From: Pseudidiomarina sp.
GTDB taxonomy: Bacteria > Pseudomonadota > Gammaproteobacteria > Enterobacterales > Alteromonadaceae
Assembly: GCA_023260975.1 (NCBI GenBank)
Contig: JALQTK010000003.1
Coordinates: 4,664 to 68,663 of the forward strand
DNA length: 64,000 bases
Reading direction: 5' to 3'
Below the pieces are notes generated by a model, which ran no database searches, had not been told where the DNA came from, and was given only the letters and a program-made list of their open reading frames with translations. This document shows, in pieces, positions 37,844-46,716 of the stretch. Within the stretch, counting starts at the first letter, position 1, and every line of letters begins with the position of its first letter. A program made the position numbers and the translations under genes.

Positions 37844-38737
37844 ATGGCAACGATTGGATTTATTGGATTAGGAAATATGGGCGGGCCAATGGCCGCCAAC
37901 TTAGCCAAAGCTGGCCATCAGGTACGGGTGTTTGATTTGGTTCGTAGCGCTGTAGAGGCTGCTCAGCAAGCTGGTTGTCATGCTGCGGAATCGGCGACTG
38001 CCGCCGCTATTGATGCTGAATTTGTCATCACCATGCTACCTGCGGATGCCCATGTGCATGGCGTCTATCTGGGCGAGCAAGGTCTCTATAAAGTACTCAA
38101 AAAAGACTGTTTAGCCATTGATTGCAGCACGATTAGTGCTGAAATGGCACGCAATGTGGCAAGCCAACTGCGTGGCCACGCGATTGCCTTTATCGATGCA
38201 CCGGTATCGGGTGGCGTTGCTGGTGCTCAGGCCGGCACCTTGTCATTTATGTGTGGCGGTAACGAAGCCGACGTAGAGCGGGCACGGCCGCTATTGCAGC
38301 AGATGGGCAAAAATATCTTCCGCGCTGGTGATTATGGCGCTGGGCAAGTGGCAAAAATGTGCAATAACATGCTGCTATCGGTGCTGATGGTCGGCACTTC
38401 AGAGGCACTACAGTTAGGTGTGGCACATGGTTTAGACCCACAGGTATTGTCGCAAATTATGCTACAAAGCTCCGGTCGTAACTGGACTTTAGAAGTATAT
38501 AATCCGTGCCCAGGTGTGATGGATAATAGCCCTGCTAGCCGTGGTTACAGCGGCGGCTTTATGGTTGATTTGATGAGCAAAGATTTAGGCTTAGCCCAAC
38601 GTGCTGCGGTTGCCAGTGGTGCCAGTACCCCCATGGGGGCGTTGACTCATAACCTCTATCGCGCATGGTCACAGTTGGGCCATGGTAAAGAAGATTTTTC
38701 GAGTATTTTTAATTACTTGAAACCACAGATAAAGTAA
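37844..38737 (+). CDS. mmsB: 3-Hydroxyisobutyrate dehydrogenase
   Basis: MmsB oxidises 3-hydroxyisobutyrate to methylmalonate semialdehyde with NAD+. The 297 residues start with I-G-F-I-G-L-G-N-M-G-G-P-M-A-A-N-L. They contain D-A-P-V-S-G-G-V-A-G-A-Q-A-G-T-L and the catalytic lysine in G-Q-V-A-K-M-C-N-N-M. It sits directly after the HIBCH gene, in pathway order. Confidence 0.97.
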   Translation: MATIGFIGLGNMGGPMAANLAKAGHQVRVFDLVRSAVEAAQQAGCHAAESATAAAIDAEFVITMLPADAHVHGVYLGEQGLYKVLKKDCLAIDCSTISAEMARNVASQLRGHAIAFIDAPVSGGVAGAQAGTLSFMCGGNEADVERARPLLQQMGKNIFRAGDYGAGQVAKMCNNMLLSVLMVGTSEALQLGVAHGLDPQVLSQIMLQSSGRNWTLEVYNPCPGVMDNSPASRGYSGGFMVDLMSKDLGLAQRAAVASGASTPMGALTHNLYRAWSQLGHGKEDFSSIFNYLKPQIK

Positions 38738-38748
38738 CGGAATAGAGC

Positions 38749-39513
38749 ATGCAAATAGCTAACAGTACGATTGTTATCACCGGGGGTGCGCAAGGCTTAG
38801 GTTTAGCCATGGCCAGTCATTTTGCTGCCGATGGCGCCAATTTAGCCTTGATTGATATGAACGCCGAAACATTAGCAGCTGCAGAGCAGCAGTGTTTGGC
38901 CGCAGGTGCCAAGCAGGTGCGCGGCTATGTGCTGAACGTCACCGACGAAGCCGCCGTTGAGCACGTGTTTGCTGATATCAACCAAGCTTTTGGTGGCATG
39001 GATGTATTGATCAACAACGCTGGTATTTTGCGCGATGGTCTATTAATCAAAATGAAAGACGGCGAAATCACCCAAAAAATGCCATTACAGCAGTTTCAGT
39101 CGGTGCTTGATGTGAACCTGACTGGGAGTTTCCTGTGTGGCCGTGAAGCTGCGGCACATATGGCGAAAGCGGGTAAGGGCGGGGTGATTATTAACATTTC
39201 CTCGGTTGCTCGCGCCGGCAATATGGGTCAGACGAACTACGCGGCAACCAAAGCCGGTGTGGTTGCTATGACGGTAACATGGGCGCGTGAATTGGGCCGC
39301 TTTGGTATTCGTTGCGGCGCCATTGCACCGGGTTTTATTGAAACGCCGATGACCGCCAGCATGAAGCCAGAAGCGATTGACCGGGCACTTTCCATGGTGC
39401 CGTTGCGACGCTGGGGGCAGCCCGATGAAATCGCCCATAGCGCGCGTTATATCATTGAAAATGACTTCTTCAGTGGGCGGGTGGTCGAGATAGACGGTGG
39501 CGTTAGGTTATAG
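38749..39513 (+). CDS. Short-chain dehydrogenase/reductase (SDR)
   Basis: This is a 254-residue classical SDR. The cofactor motif G-G-A-Q-G-L-G-L and an acidic D in L-I-D-M-N suggest NAD(H). The active site is N-I-S-S-V-A-R with Y-A-A-T-K (Tyr-x-x-x-Lys), and N-N-A-G-I is present. It lies 11 bases after mmsB in the same unit. A plausible role is a branched 3-hydroxyacyl-CoA dehydrogenase, for example 2-methyl-3-hydroxybutyryl-CoA in isoleucine degradation, but FabG-like function cannot be excluded. The stop codon overlaps the LysR start by one base. Confidence 0.9.
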   Translation: MQIANSTIVITGGAQGLGLAMASHFAADGANLALIDMNAETLAAAEQQCLAAGAKQVRGYVLNVTDEAAVEHVFADINQAFGGMDVLINNAGILRDGLLIKMKDGEITQKMPLQQFQSVLDVNLTGSFLCGREAAAHMAKAGKGGVIINISSVARAGNMGQTNYAATKAGVVAMTVTWARELGRFGIRCGAIAPGFIETPMTASMKPEAIDRALSMVPLRRWGQPDEIAHSARYIIENDFFSGRVVEIDGGVRL

Positions 39514-40412
39514 TGCGAAAATTACCCCCATTAAATGCGTTAAAAGCGTTTGAAGCAGCGGCCCGTAACCTGAGTTTTACCCGCGCCGCCGATGAGTTAT
39601 TTGTCACTCAGGCGGCGGTCAGCCATCAGGTGAAAGCACTCGAAGAGTTTTTGGGGGTAAAATTATTTTTACGGCGCAATCGTGCCTTGTTACTGACGGC
39701 TGAAGGGCAAACTTACTATCTTGAATTAAAAGAAATTTTTAACCACATCCTGCAGGCGACTGAGCGCTTAAAGAATGCCTCGTCACGCGGGCAATTGACG
39801 ATTTCATTGCCACCTAGCTTTGCCATTTTATGGTTTGTTCCACGCTTGAGTCGTTTTCGTGATAGTTATCCCGATATTGATGTGCGTATTCGTGCGGTCG
39901 ACGAAGTGGATGGTTCATTGACCGAAGATGTTGACGTAGCGATCTACTATGGCGCCGGCAAATGGCCCGGTTTAAAGGCGTTCAAATTACATAATGAGTA
40001 CTTGCTGCCGGTCTGCTCACCGTTATTACTCAATGGCAAAAAGCCATTGCGTGAACCACGTGACTTGCTCAATCACACGCTGCTGCATGATGAAACCCGT
40101 AATGCCTGGAAAGATTGGTTTCGCTTAGTTGGTATTGATAAAAATAAGGGTGATAACGGGCCGATTTTTAGTCACTCGAACCTCGCCTTGAAGGCTGCAG
40201 TTTACGGGCAGGGTATTGCGCTGGCGAATAACGTGCTGGTAAAACAAGAAATTGAAGCCGGGCACTTAATCCAACTATTCACTGAGGTATTACCGCGCAC
40301 CAAGTCGTTTTATCTGGTCTGCCGTGAGTCACAAGCCGAGGTCGGTAAAATTGCCACCTTTCGTAACTGGCTACTGAGTGTGGTCGAAGAGGAAGAAGAT
40401 AGTTATGAGTGA
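39513..40412 (+). CDS. LysR-family transcriptional regulator, GcvA-like
   Basis: This is a 299-residue LTTR with an N-terminal helix-turn-helix: L-P-P-L-N-A-L-K-A-F-E-A-A-A-R-N-L-S-F-T, then A-A-D-E-L-F-V-T-Q-A-A-V-S-H-Q-V-K-A-L-E. That opening is characteristic of the GcvA subgroup. The C-terminal effector domain starts near residue 90. The GTG start shares its G with the TAG stop of the SDR gene, so it is translated from the valine operon transcript. GcvA proper controls glycine cleavage. No gcv genes are near, and control of this operon is only a guess. Confidence 0.93.
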   Translation: MRKLPPLNALKAFEAAARNLSFTRAADELFVTQAAVSHQVKALEEFLGVKLFLRRNRALLLTAEGQTYYLELKEIFNHILQATERLKNASSRGQLTISLPPSFAILWFVPRLSRFRDSYPDIDVRIRAVDEVDGSLTEDVDVAIYYGAGKWPGLKAFKLHNEYLLPVCSPLLLNGKKPLREPRDLLNHTLLHDETRNAWKDWFRLVGIDKNKGDNGPIFSHSNLALKAAVYGQGIALANNVLVKQEIEAGHLIQLFTEVLPRTKSFYLVCRESQAEVGKIATFRNWLLSVVEEEEDSYE

Positions 40413-41034
40413 GGTGCAACGGGTAGCACTGCAGCGCGATAACCCCGATGGAACCGTGCGGGTGGTATTTGCCCACGGTGCTGGTGCTGGCTTACAAAGC
40501 GATTTTATGCAGTTTATCGCACTGGGGCTGGCATTACGTAACATTGAGGTGGTGCGTTTTAACTTTCCTTACTGGCAGAAGTTTATGGATAGTGGTGTGC
40601 GCCGTCCACCCAATCCGATGGCCCATCTAGAGCATTGCATGGCCACCGTGGTAAACCAATTTAATGATAATAAGCCACTGTTTTTAATGGGTAAATCTAT
40701 GGGGGCGCGAGTCGCTTTTCGGCAGGCCGACAAGCTCGGTGCAAAAGCAGCTATTGCGTTGGGATATCCGTTTCACCCAATCGGTAAGCCGCAGCGGCTC
40801 AGACTCGATGATTTAGCGACGCGTTGTAAGGCTAATCTTATTTTACAAGGTGATCGAGACCGCTTCGGTAAACCTGAAGAAGTGCTACACTATGCATTGC
40901 CAAGCAATATCGAGCTGCGTTGGCTGGCCGGTGGTGATCATAGTCTACAACCGACGGCACGCAGCGGTATCGCGCCAACCAACTTGTGGCAGCAAGCAAT
41001 CGATCAGGTACTTGAATTTATTCAGGCTGATTAG
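40405..41034 (+). CDS. Alpha/beta hydrolase of the KANL3/Tex30 type
   Basis: This is a 209-residue predicted hydrolase of unknown substrate. It has V-F-A-H-G-A-G-A-G-L as oxyanion loop and the nucleophile elbow L-M-G-K-S-M-G-A-R. The late G-D-R-D-R-F-G-K-P segment and G-G-D-H-S supply plausible catalytic Asp and His. I chose the ATG that overlaps the LysR gene by 8 bases, preceded by GAGGAAGAAG. It probably is cotranscribed with the LysR gene. Confidence 0.82.
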   Translation: MSEVQRVALQRDNPDGTVRVVFAHGAGAGLQSDFMQFIALGLALRNIEVVRFNFPYWQKFMDSGVRRPPNPMAHLEHCMATVVNQFNDNKPLFLMGKSMGARVAFRQADKLGAKAAIALGYPFHPIGKPQRLRLDDLATRCKANLILQGDRDRFGKPEEVLHYALPSNIELRWLAGGDHSLQPTARSGIAPTNLWQQAIDQVLEFIQAD

Positions 41035-41066
41035 GTCGATTCACTGGCACTAACAAATGAGAAATT

Positions 41067-42158
41067 ATGTCTGGAATTTTAGTCTACTGCCGCGCTGGCT
41101 TTGAGAATGATTGCGCTGCTGAATTGCAGGATAAAACTGCTGCTCTCGGGGTGTTTGGTTATTGCCAAACTACCCTTAATAGTGGTTATGTGGTGTACCG
41201 CTGTCAGCCTGAAGAAGCTGATCATTTAGGCCGCAAATTAGCCTTGCGTGACTTAGTGTTTGCCCGTCAATTTATTGTAATTATTGCTGAATTAGCTGAG
41301 ATTCCTGCCACTGATCGGGTCAGTACCATGCAAATGGCACTGATGGATGAGCAGCTCAACGAGAATTTCGCGATGGTCAAACCGGCCGGTGATTTGCGCG
41401 TAGAAACCCCCGATACCAATGAAGCGAAAGAACTGACCACTTTCTGTCGTAAATTTACGGTGCCGCTGCGCCAAGGGTTGCGACAAAGCGGCTGGCTGAC
41501 CGCCAAAGAGAGTGATCGGCGGCCCACTCTGCACGCATTCTTTTTAACCGGCCAACAGCTGGTCATCGGCTATTCATATAGTTACAACCAATCACCCTGG
41601 CCGATGGGTATTCTGCGGTTACGCTCACCGAGTGATGCACCAAGTCGCTCAACGTTGAAATTGGACGAAGCTTTTCAACAGTTTATTCCTGCCCATGAAC
41701 GTGAAGAGCGGGTTAGTTCCGGTATGAATGCAGTCGATTTAGGCGCTGCGCCAGGTGGCTGGACCTATCAATTGGTGCGCCGTGGCATGATGGTGCAAGC
41801 CATTGATAATGGGCCGATGGCACAAAGCCTGATGGATAGCGGTCAAGTAAAACATATTCGCGACGACGGTTTTAAATACCGTCCCAAGAAAAAGAATGTC
41901 ACCTGGTTGGTGTGTGACATGGTCGAAAAACCCATGCGTGTGGCCGAGCTGATGACCCAATGGTTTATTGATGGTGACTGTAAAGAAGCTATTTTTAATC
42001 TCAAGTTACCGATGAAAAAGCGCTATGCCATGGTCAGTGAATGTCTGCAGCTGATTCAAACCGAGTTGGCCGAGAAGGGTATGGGCCGCTATGAAGTGCA
42101 AGCCAAGCAGCTTTATCATGACCGCGAAGAAGTGACGGTGCATGTTCGCTCGCTGTAA
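41067..42158 (+). CDS. rlmM: 23S rRNA (cytidine2498-2'-O)-methyltransferase RlmM
   Basis: RlmM methylates the 2'-OH of C2498 in 23S rRNA using SAM. The 363 residues begin with a THUMP-like N-terminal domain (C-R-A-G-F-E-N-D-C-A). The Rossmann SAM motif is V-D-L-G-A-A-P-G-G-W-T-Y, and V-C-D-M-V-E-K-P and the catalytic-Lys region NLKLPMKKRY follow. The length matches E. coli RlmM (366). Confidence 0.96.
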   Translation: MSGILVYCRAGFENDCAAELQDKTAALGVFGYCQTTLNSGYVVYRCQPEEADHLGRKLALRDLVFARQFIVIIAELAEIPATDRVSTMQMALMDEQLNENFAMVKPAGDLRVETPDTNEAKELTTFCRKFTVPLRQGLRQSGWLTAKESDRRPTLHAFFLTGQQLVIGYSYSYNQSPWPMGILRLRSPSDAPSRSTLKLDEAFQQFIPAHEREERVSSGMNAVDLGAAPGGWTYQLVRRGMMVQAIDNGPMAQSLMDSGQVKHIRDDGFKYRPKKKNVTWLVCDMVEKPMRVAELMTQWFIDGDCKEAIFNLKLPMKKRYAMVSECLQLIQTELAEKGMGRYEVQAKQLYHDREEVTVHVRSL

Positions 42159-42178
42159 CGGGACTAATTAAACCACTA

Positions 42179-42205
42179 AAAAAGGCAGCTTAACGCTGCC
42201 TTTTT
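42179..42205. terminator. Bidirectional intrinsic terminator
   Basis: A GGCAGC/GCTGCC stem with the loop TTAAC is flanked by five A on the left and five T on the right. It is placed between the convergent rlmM and isocitrate dehydrogenase genes. Confidence 0.88.
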
Positions 42206-42224
42206 AGTTCTTGCATCAAAGCCA

Positions 42225-43229
42225 TTATAAGCGGTCGATGACCGCTTGGGTAAAGTCGGTGGTGCCGTGGCTGCCACCGAGATCGCGGGTCGCACGATCG
42301 CCACTGGCAATGGTGTCAGTCAGCGCTTTACGGATACGCGCTGCATGCTCAGGCATTTGCAGGTACTCTAGCATTTGAATAGCGGCCAGAATGACCGAGC
42401 TTGGATTGGCTATATTTTGTCCGGCGATATCTGGTGCCGAGCCATGTACTGCCTCAAAAATCGCTGAGTGTTCACCAATGTTGGCGCCCGGCGCCATGCC
42501 TAAGCCGCCAACTAATCCAGCGCATAAATCAGACAAAATATCGCCAAATAGATTGGTGGTTACAATCACGTCAAACTGTTCTGGGTTCATTACCAATTTC
42601 ATGCACACCGCATCGACGATCATCTCGTTGGTTTCAATATCGGGATACTGTGCGGCAATCTCACGAGCCACTGTTAAAAACAAACCAGAGGTTGATTTGA
42701 GAATATTTGCTTTGTGGACAATAGTGACTTTCTTGCGGCCTTCGCGGCGCGCTAAATCATAGGCGAAGCGAACGATGCGCTCAGAGCCTTCGCGGGTGAT
42801 TTGGCTCATTGCTTGGGCGCTGTTACCGTCGGCTGAAACAACTTGGCCAAGGCCGCTGTACATGCCTTCAGTATTCTCACGAATAGTAATAATATCAATA
42901 TCTTGATAACGCGCCTTGGTGCCTTTGAAGGAAAGCACCGGGCGCACGTTGGCATAGAGATTGAATTGCTTGCGTAGGCTCACGTTAATTGAGGTAAAGC
43001 CTTCACCCACCGGGGTTGTTAGCGGGCCTTTTAAGGTGGCACGGTTGCGTGCAATGGCGTCTAAAGTAGCCGCCGGCAATAGTTCACCGGTTTTTTCTAA
43101 CGCTGCCAGTCCGGCATCGGCAAACTCGTAGGTAAAGCCGCAGTTGGCTTTATCGAGAATTTTAAGAGTGGCTTCAATAATATCTGGGCCAATGCCATCG
43201 CCCGGAATAACCGTTATGGTGGTTGTCAT
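42225..43229 (-). CDS. Isocitrate dehydrogenase, NAD-dependent type
   Basis: This 334-residue beta-decarboxylating dehydrogenase oxidises isocitrate to 2-oxoglutarate. Substrate residues are in S-I-N-V-S-L-R-K, and R-E-N-T-E-G-M-Y-S-G and H-K-A-N-I-L-K-S follow. In the cofactor region A-P-D-I-A-G-Q-N-I-A-N-P an Asp-Ile pair stands where E. coli NADP-type Icd has Lys-Tyr, which indicates NAD+ use. The short length also matches the NAD type. Homoisocitrate or 3-isopropylmalonate dehydrogenase is less likely. It is monocistronic. Confidence 0.88.
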   Translation of the reverse strand: MTTTITVIPGDGIGPDIIEATLKILDKANCGFTYEFADAGLAALEKTGELLPAATLDAIARNRATLKGPLTTPVGEGFTSINVSLRKQFNLYANVRPVLSFKGTKARYQDIDIITIRENTEGMYSGLGQVVSADGNSAQAMSQITREGSERIVRFAYDLARREGRKKVTIVHKANILKSTSGLFLTVAREIAAQYPDIETNEMIVDAVCMKLVMNPEQFDVIVTTNLFGDILSDLCAGLVGGLGMAPGANIGEHSAIFEAVHGSAPDIAGQNIANPSSVILAAIQMLEYLQMPEHAARIRKALTDTIASGDRATRDLGGSHGTTDFTQAVIDRL

Positions 43230-43275
43230 GCGCTGTGATCCTACTACGAACTGGAAATAGGCGCGTATTTTAGCA

Positions 43276-43302
43276 GAAAAAACCCCGCTGAGAGCGGGGT
43301 TT
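43276..43302 (-). terminator. Intrinsic terminator after the DUF3192 gene
   Basis: On the minus strand AACCCCGCT pairs with AGCGGGGTT around a three-base loop and is followed by a run of T. It lies directly after the stop of the DUF3192 gene and before the isocitrate dehydrogenase start. Confidence 0.88.
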
Positions 43303-43307
43303 AATCA

Positions 43308-43700
43308 TTAAAACGATTGATAGTCACTATAAGCATCTGCACCCCAAGCAATCAGCTTATCGTTCTTAAATAGCAACGGCGTGCATTCATCGCGGGTGGT
43401 GATGCCGTCTGATTTGACATGATGGGTACGATAAAATAATACCAGCAACTCTTGGCCGTCGTGCGTTGCCTTTGCCTCGCTAATATCAGGCGAGCCGAGT
43501 AGGGTAATGACATCGCCTTTTGCTATGCCAAGGTCAAGCCGACCAATTTGTTTGGAGTTAAAGGTCTCGCGTTCTTGCCAGCTCATATGCTCGGGATCAG
43601 CCTGATACATTTGTAGAATCAAGGCTGCCGCAGCAAAATAGATGGCAAAACCAATAATCACTATTTTCAGCATTTTTGGAATTTTAAAGTTATTCGCCAT
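43308..43700 (-). CDS. DUF3192-like membrane-anchored protein
   Basis: This is a 130-residue protein with one N-terminal hydrophobic segment at residues 11-30 and a soluble remainder, probably periplasmic. The segment L-G-I-A-K-G-D-V-I-T-L-L-G-S-P-D resembles the BamE/SmpA-type fold, where a G-x-x-x-x-x-V-x-x-x-L-G-x-P loop is typical. The L-F-Y-R-T and T-R-D-E-C-T-P-L-L-F-K-N segments match what I recall of DUF3192 proteins in Alteromonadales and Vibrionaceae. There is no lipobox cysteine. It lies 36 bases after ppnN with its own terminator downstream. The function is unknown. Confidence 0.75.
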   Translation of the reverse strand: MANNFKIPKMLKIVIIGFAIYFAAAALILQMYQADPEHMSWQERETFNSKQIGRLDLGIAKGDVITLLGSPDISEAKATHDGQELLVLFYRTHHVKSDGITTRDECTPLLFKNDKLIAWGADAYSDYQSF

Positions 43701-43736
43701 ATTGCTCTCCGGCTCTAGCAGCGAGGGTCACTGCTA

Positions 43737-45092
43737 TTAATCGGTAACCACACGATAACATGGATAATAAACTGAACCAGGCAACTTCATGCGGCCTTGT
43801 TCAACAAATGCACGTAATAACACATCGAGTTTCTGCATCATGGCGCGTTCACCATGAATTTCAAATACCCCGTGCTGGCGAATAGCACGAATACCATCTT
43901 CTTTAACATTGCCCGCGACAATGGCTGAGAACGCTCGACGCAGGTCGGCCGCAAGCAATTGTGCCGGCTGTTCACGATGTAAATTCAAATTGCGAACATT
44001 ATGATGATTAGGCACAAATGGGCGTTGGAACGGCTCTTCAATATGCAGTGTCCAATTAAAGCTATAGGCATCGCCAGTGGCACGACGATACGCTTTGACC
44101 TGCTGAATACCTTGTTTCATTGCGGTGGCTACGGCCACCGGATCACCAACTATAATTTGATAGAGTTGCTGCGCTTCTTTGCCTAAGGTTGCCACAATAA
44201 ATTCATCCAGCGCCTCAAAGTAAGCTTTACTGGCGGTTGGACCGGACAAAATAATCGGCAATACTTGGCGCTGGTTATTTGGGTGCATCAAAATACCCAG
44301 TATATAGAGCAATTCTTCGGCGGTGCCGGCCCCACCTGGGAAGATCACAATACCGTGAGCACAGCGTACAAAGGCTTCAAGGCGCTTTTCAATATCGGGC
44401 AAGATCACCAGTTCGTTGACAATCGGGTTTGGTGGCTCAGCGGCAATAATACCCGGCTCGGTGAAGCCCAAGTACCGGCCATCAGCGATACGCTGTTTGG
44501 CATGGCCAATAGTAGCTCCTTTCATTGGCCCTTTCATGGCGCCTGGGCCGCAACCGGTACAGATATTCAAGGCTCTAAGACCGAGTTGATAGCCAACTTC
44601 TTTGGTGTATTTATATTCTACTTCATTGATAGAGTGGCCGCCCCAGCACACGATCACATTGGGATCTAAGTTTGGTTGCACTACCTGTGCGTTGCGCAAA
44701 ATATCGAACACCACGTGGGTGAGGGTATGGGTATCGGCTGAATCGAGGGTTTGTGCGTTGTAACGCTCGCCAGTAAAAAGAATATCGCGCAGCACCGCCT
44801 CAACTAATTCCTGCATACCGGTGATCAGATGACCATCGACAAATGCTTCAGCCGGTGGGTTAATGAGTTCTAGCTGAATACCGCGTTCACAGCGCAATAC
44901 GCGCACATCAAAATTGTGGTACTTGCCAAAAATTTCTTCACTGCAATCGGTGTTAGAACCGGCATTTAATACCGCCAAACAGCAGTTACGAAAGAGTCGA
45001 TACAGATCTTCATCACTGCTTTGTTGCAGTCGTTCTATTTCAAGTTGCGATAGCAAGCTCATGCTACCGCGAGGGGATATGGTTATTTTCAT
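43737..45092 (-). CDS. ppnN: Pyrimidine/purine nucleotide 5'-monophosphate nucleosidase
   Basis: PpnN (YgdH) hydrolyses nucleoside monophosphates to base and ribose 5-phosphate, and in E. coli it binds (p)ppGpp. The 451 residues match the E. coli protein from the first residues (I-S-P-x-G-S-M) to the last (R-M-K-L-P-G-S). They carry the LOG-family motif [17 protein letters not shown] and [15 protein letters not shown]. It is followed by the DUF3192 gene and preceded by queF, as part of a conserved syd/queF/ppnN neighbourhood. Confidence 0.96.
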   Translation of the reverse strand: MKITISPRGSMSLLSQLEIERLQQSSDEDLYRLFRNCCLAVLNAGSNTDCSEEIFGKYHNFDVRVLRCERGIQLELINPPAEAFVDGHLITGMQELVEAVLRDILFTGERYNAQTLDSADTHTLTHVVFDILRNAQVVQPNLDPNVIVCWGGHSINEVEYKYTKEVGYQLGLRALNICTGCGPGAMKGPMKGATIGHAKQRIADGRYLGFTEPGIIAAEPPNPIVNELVILPDIEKRLEAFVRCAHGIVIFPGGAGTAEELLYILGILMHPNNQRQVLPIILSGPTASKAYFEALDEFIVATLGKEAQQLYQIIVGDPVAVATAMKQGIQQVKAYRRATGDAYSFNWTLHIEEPFQRPFVPNHHNVRNLNLHREQPAQLLAADLRRAFSAIVAGNVKEDGIRAIRQHGVFEIHGERAMMQKLDVLLRAFVEQGRMKLPGSVYYPCYRVVTD

Positions 45093-45109
45093 TCTTGGTC
45101 CTGTCAGTA

Positions 45110-45946
45110 CTATTGTCGCACCAGTCGTATGGTTGCTGGCGGCTGTTCAAAATTTGAGCGGAACGGGTTAATGTCTAGCCCCCCACGCCGAGTATAACGG
45201 GCATATACAGTTAATTCTTGCGGCCCGAGTTGTTGCTGTATATCCATAAAAATTCGTTCGACACATTGTTCGTGGAATTCATTATGATGCCGAAATGCCA
45301 CGATGTATCGCAATAATGCAGCGCGGTCAATTTGCCGACCTCGATAGCTGATTACCACGGAGCCCCAATCGGGTTGATTGGTTATCAAACAATTTGATTT
45401 TAGCAAATGACTGTGCAGGGTTTCCTCAACCTCAAGCTGAGCCGATTGCGCGTGGGCCAGTAGCTGCGGATTATACTGATAGTCAGTAATACACAGATTC
45501 TGCTGATCGAGGCTGTCGCCGGGTAAGTCACCGATTATTAGGGTCGCTGCTTGCGTCAATGTCATCAAGTTCAGCTGCACTGGGCTGCCAGCGCAGTGTG
45601 ATAAGTCGCTGACTAATTGCTGCTCGACCGCTGCCCAATTGGCCCAACGGCTGTCGTTAAAACTATTGAGGTAGAGTTTAAACGACTTCGATTCAATCAA
45701 ATTTGGGCTGCTACAGGGTACTCTAAATTCAGCCACGGCGACTTGTGGTAGGCCAGTTTCATTCAGCCACGACAATTCATAGCCGGTCCATACATCAACA
45801 CCGTGAAAGGGTAACGGCTGCTCACAGCCGATGCCAATTGGGCTACGGTTGAGTTGCCGAGGCACTGCTTGCAGCAAGCCAGCATCATACTGAGATGGAT
45901 AATCGGTGGGTTGCCCGAGAGTTAAATGGGCTAATGGCTGCTTCAT
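45110..45946 (-). CDS. queF: NADPH-dependent 7-cyano-7-deazaguanine reductase QueF
   Basis: QueF reduces preQ0 to preQ1 in queuosine synthesis. The 278-residue bimodular form has the substrate and NADPH motif [12 protein letters not shown] in the N-terminal half. The catalytic Cys and Asp are in [12 protein letters not shown] chose the ATG giving [12 protein letters not shown] over a longer frame from 45991, because the E. coli protein starts at an equivalent point. It is divergent from syd, with 161 bases between. Confidence 0.95.
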   Translation of the reverse strand: MKQPLAHLTLGQPTDYPSQYDAGLLQAVPRQLNRSPIGIGCEQPLPFHGVDVWTGYELSWLNETGLPQVAVAEFRVPCSSPNLIESKSFKLYLNSFNDSRWANWAAVEQQLVSDLSHCAGSPVQLNLMTLTQAATLIIGDLPGDSLDQQNLCITDYQYNPQLLAHAQSAQLEVEETLHSHLLKSNCLITNQPDWGSVVISYRGRQIDRAALLRYIVAFRHHNEFHEQCVERIFMDIQQQLGPQELTVYARYTRRGGLDINPFRSNFEQPPATIRLVRQ

Positions 45947-46107
45947 GTAGTCATGGTACCTATTTGTCGCTAGCATACCGTGCTTTAACAAGCTTGGCAG
46001 CCGAACGCCTGGTTTCGCTGTAATGATTTCTCAAAATTTGGTTTTGCATTGTAGCGCTCAGGGTGCTGTGATGCTAGCTTAAAACGAATGTATCAAAGGA
46101 CCACGGT

Positions 46108-46662
46108 ATGATGTTAACGACTGCTATTGATGACTTGATGACGGGTTATGTTGATTTTTATCAGCAGCATCGGGTTGATTTATTGGTTGAGGTTAATCCT
46201 CAGTGGCAAGCGCCAATCTATTTGCGTGAGAGCAGCACCGACGGCTACTGGCACTGGCAACCGCAAATTCAACAGCATCCGCGCGATTTCAGCCAATTAG
46301 CCGCAGCGCTGGAGCAGCCGCTGCATGACAGCGTTGGTGAGCTATACAGCCGCTGGTATGCCGCCGATTTGGCACTTGCTTGGCAGCAACAGGCGCTGTG
46401 GTTATTGCAAGTTCATGGGCCGGAGGATAGTGAGCGGATGCAAGCCAATCAGGCCGGTCATGTGCTGATGAAACGTCGCCTGCGTCAGCCTATTACCTTA
46501 TTTATAGGGGTTGCCGCAGACAGCGATGATGTGTTGATTACAGTCGATAACGACAGCGGTTCGGTTGGGCTGGAATTCGTGGGTCAGCCTCAACATCAGA
46601 CTCTAGCGCCAAATCTAACCGAATTTTTACAGCAATTAAGCCCACGATTGGTAGAAAATTAA
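46108..46662 (+). CDS. syd: SecY-interacting protein Syd
   Basis: Syd is a peripheral membrane protein that binds SecY and is thought to check translocon integrity. The 184 residues share the family blocks Y-W-H-W-Q-P-Q and L-H-D-S-V-G-E-L-Y-S-R-W-Y-A-A-D. Further matches are H-G-P-E-D-S-E-R-M-Q-A-N-Q-A-G-H-V-L-M-K-R-R-L and L-A-P-N-L-T-E-F-L-Q-Q-L-S-P. AAGGA precedes two consecutive ATG codons. It is divergent from queF, as in E. coli. Confidence 0.92.
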   Translation: MMLTTAIDDLMTGYVDFYQQHRVDLLVEVNPQWQAPIYLRESSTDGYWHWQPQIQQHPRDFSQLAAALEQPLHDSVGELYSRWYAADLALAWQQQALWLLQVHGPEDSERMQANQAGHVLMKRRLRQPITLFIGVAADSDDVLITVDNDSGSVGLEFVGQPQHQTLAPNLTEFLQQLSPRLVEN

Positions 46663-46716
46663 TCTGGAATAACGTAGTTTGTAAGTTACTGTCGATAACT
46701 TAAAAAAGGTGCTGCC

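Noticed and set aside
45969..46078. GCTAGCAT and its reverse complement ATGCTAGC flanking the queF-syd intergenic region
   Set aside because: Eight-base inverted copies about 100 bases apart can occur by chance in AT-balanced DNA, and no further symmetry supports them.
45947..46107. Possible preQ1 riboswitch before queF
   Set aside because: No compact H-type pseudoknot aptamer pattern could be recognised by eye, and proteobacterial queF genes usually lack one.
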